NCBI GenBank assembly: GCA_030428205.1
Contig: JAUIBK010000008.1
Span: 1 to 64,000 of the forward strand
From: a bacterium
GTDB taxonomy: Bacteria; Bdellovibrionota_C; UBA2361; RFPC01
Reading direction: 5' to 3'
DNA length: 64,000 bases
Below, in pieces: positions 62,959-64,000 of this stretch. Under the pieces are notes generated by a model, which was given only the letters and a program-made list of their open reading frames with translations, made no database searches and was not told the origin of the DNA. The stretch's first letter is position 1. Every line of letters begins with the position of its first letter. Made by a program: the position numbers and the translations under genes.

Positions 62959-64000
62959 TTATGCTTGTAGTTGCGTGACGTGAGATTCATTCTTGTTATC
63001 AATATAAGCGTAATATCCATCGTACGTATCCCGAATTGAGCTGAGAATATTCTTTGCATGTTCGTTTGTAGGATCCTTACGAAGAATGAGGTAAGCAAGA
63101 TGAGCGGCGCGCTGAAGTGATCCCCGTAAAGTATACACTGATGAGAGTCCCATAAGCCCAATAATGTTGTTTTGATCAAGTGTGAGAATATCTTCAAATG
63201 TTTCTGCTGCTGATTCAACCTGTTTTCGTGTAAGACAATCTTGGCCCCATGCAATAAGACAATCAATCAACTCTGCATCACTGAGGGGCTCCGATAACAT
63301 AGCTGACTCTAGTTTCTTGCTCCGAGACTCCTGCTCGAGTGGGAGGGGGCCAAATGACTCGTATTCTTTTGATTCTTGTGTGGTGATCTGCCCCCAGGAA
63401 GAATCATTAGGATGTATCTCGTTATAGAGTCGCACCTCATCAAAGTGCTCTCGATTCGCTACGGCTTGCGCTTCATCAACATCTTTGATGTGCCACTGGT
63501 GGAGGAGTAGGCCAGGGTGAAGCCAAATATAGTGCTTTCCTAGTGCTTCAAGCCGTGTCGAGAGATCGCTATCTTCTGAGCCCCACAGAGTATACGACTC
63601 GTTAAAACCACCAACAGTGTGAAACATTTTTCGTTCAATAACTTGAAAACCACCGTGCCCGTAGTTTTCAAATAGTCTGCCTTGTGATGACAGTTCTGCG
63701 TATGATGCATGAGTGATTTGATCAGGATACTTTTGGATCGGAGGGAGCTTCTTGCACTGTGCAAGGTAGAAACTTGTCTCACCAAATGATGCTCGATACA
63801 TCTCCCAACATGCGAGCAGTTGTGGGGAGAAAATCATGTCAGCATCAGTAAAAATAAGCCACTTTGTGGTTGCGTGTCTCGCGCCAATATTGAGTGCCCT
63901 TGATCGAGACCACGGTTCTCTTGTGTGGGACTCAATGAGTGTTGCTCCGAACTCTGAACATACAGAACGGATCTTCGCGAGTGAATCTGTGTGTGAGCCG
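62959..64000 (-). CDS. Family 2 glycosyltransferase with TPR-like tail, 5' end outside the window
   Basis: The reading frame remains open to the window edge (SRALNIGARHATTKWLIFTDADMIFSPQLL upstream of the first internal Met), so the start is missing. IFTDADMIF is the metal-binding DxD; FHTVGGFNESYTLWGSEDSDLSTRLEALGK matches the galactosyltransferase C-terminal motif (GxEDxDL). The last about 100 residues (ETFEDILTLDQNNIIGLMGLSSVYTLRGS, AYLILRKDPTNEHAKNIL) are TPR-like. Transferases with TPR tails occur three times in this window, which suggests one modification system (inference). Confidence 0.85.
   Translation of the reverse strand, partial: GSHTDSLAKIRSVCSEFGATLIESHTREPWSRSRALNIGARHATTKWLIFTDADMIFSPQLLACWEMYRASFGETSFYLAQCKKLPPIQKYPDQITHASYAELSSQGRLFENYGHGGFQVIERKMFHTVGGFNESYTLWGSEDSDLSTRLEALGKHYIWLHPGLLLHQWHIKDVDEAQAVANREHFDEVRLYNEIHPNDSSWGQITTQESKEYESFGPLPLEQESRSKKLESAMLSEPLSDAELIDCLIAWGQDCLTRKQVESAAETFEDILTLDQNNIIGLMGLSSVYTLRGSLQRAAHLAYLILRKDPTNEHAKNILSSIRDTYDGYYAYIDNKNESHVTQLQA

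Noticed and set aside
1-64000. tRNA or rRNA genes
   Set aside because: No cloverleaf with GTTCRA loop and acceptor pairing, and no rRNA core sequence, was recognised by eye. A covariance-model search would settle it.

Overview
The window reads as chromosomal DNA of a flagellated Gram-negative bacterium. The evidence is outer-membrane and periplasmic machinery (a TonB-dependent receptor, lipoproteins), a sigma-54 flagellar regulatory cascade, flagellin, a FliK-like protein and Tad-type pseudopilins. The mix (FlrABC-like regulators, a very large NAD-dependent glutamate dehydrogenase, Tad genes, many hybrid and orphan regulators, repeat-laden intergenic DNA) resembles deltaproteobacterial-type lineages, but the sequence alone does not settle the taxon. 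No rRNA, tRNA, CRISPR array or transposase gene was seen.

Layout. 0-4 kb: end of a class III aminotransferase, a small unknown gene, an OmpR-type two-component pair and an orphan VirB2-like small membrane protein. 4.2-8.6 kb (minus): flagellar regulators in the order FlrA-like, TPR protein, FlrB-like kinase, FlrC-like regulator. 9.1-20.6 kb: NAD-glutamate dehydrogenase, nitroreductase, lipoproteins, VOC protein, single-domain receiver, aspartoacylase-like hydrolase, NahK-like kinase and a DUF2007-like protein. 20.9-24.2 kb: a GAF/PAS hybrid histidine kinase. 24.5-33.7 kb (minus): a giant three-glycosyltransferase/TPR protein, a second glycosyltransferase, a pseudo-receiver protein, MurA and an Hda-like ATPase. 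33.9-39 kb (minus): a vitamin B12 uptake operon (cobalamin riboswitch, btuB, btuF, btuD, btuC). 39-40.9 kb: a flagellin whose variable domain is a predicted seven-bladed calcium-binding FG-GAP propeller. 41.2-50.2 kb: Tad-like pseudopilins with TadE/TadG-like proteins, a vWA protein and a secreted FG-GAP protein. 50.6-55.5 kb: DUF6502-like protein, SppA, HemJ/CopD-like protein and FliK-like protein. 55.8-60.9 kb: AhpD and a biotin cluster (KAS, bioB, bioF, bioD). 61.2-64 kb: two family-2 glycosyltransferases, the last running off the window.

The most unusual layer is a set of at least five families of palindromic elements: (A) inverted repeats with 27-29 bp arms around TTCTTGAACTTTTT (3 copies); (B) hairpins built from 9-bp GCGAAGNNC units (4 copies); (C) a TATA-ended MITE-like element (2 copies), one of which sits in frame inside the btuB signal peptide; (D) a 236-237 bp TATA-ended multi-hairpin element, two copies of which flank the biotin region in inverted orientation; (E) a single perfect 28-bp-arm palindrome over the first codons of btuF. 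Most intergenic copies lie just downstream of genes or between converging genes. One B element supplies the btuC stop codon.

Functionally, the flagellar regulators, FliK-like protein and flagellin belong to one motility programme; the glycosyltransferases may decorate flagellin or other surface structures (inference). The flagellin propeller, the FG-GAP secreted protein and the vWA/pseudopilin set together suggest a surface-adhesion theme.
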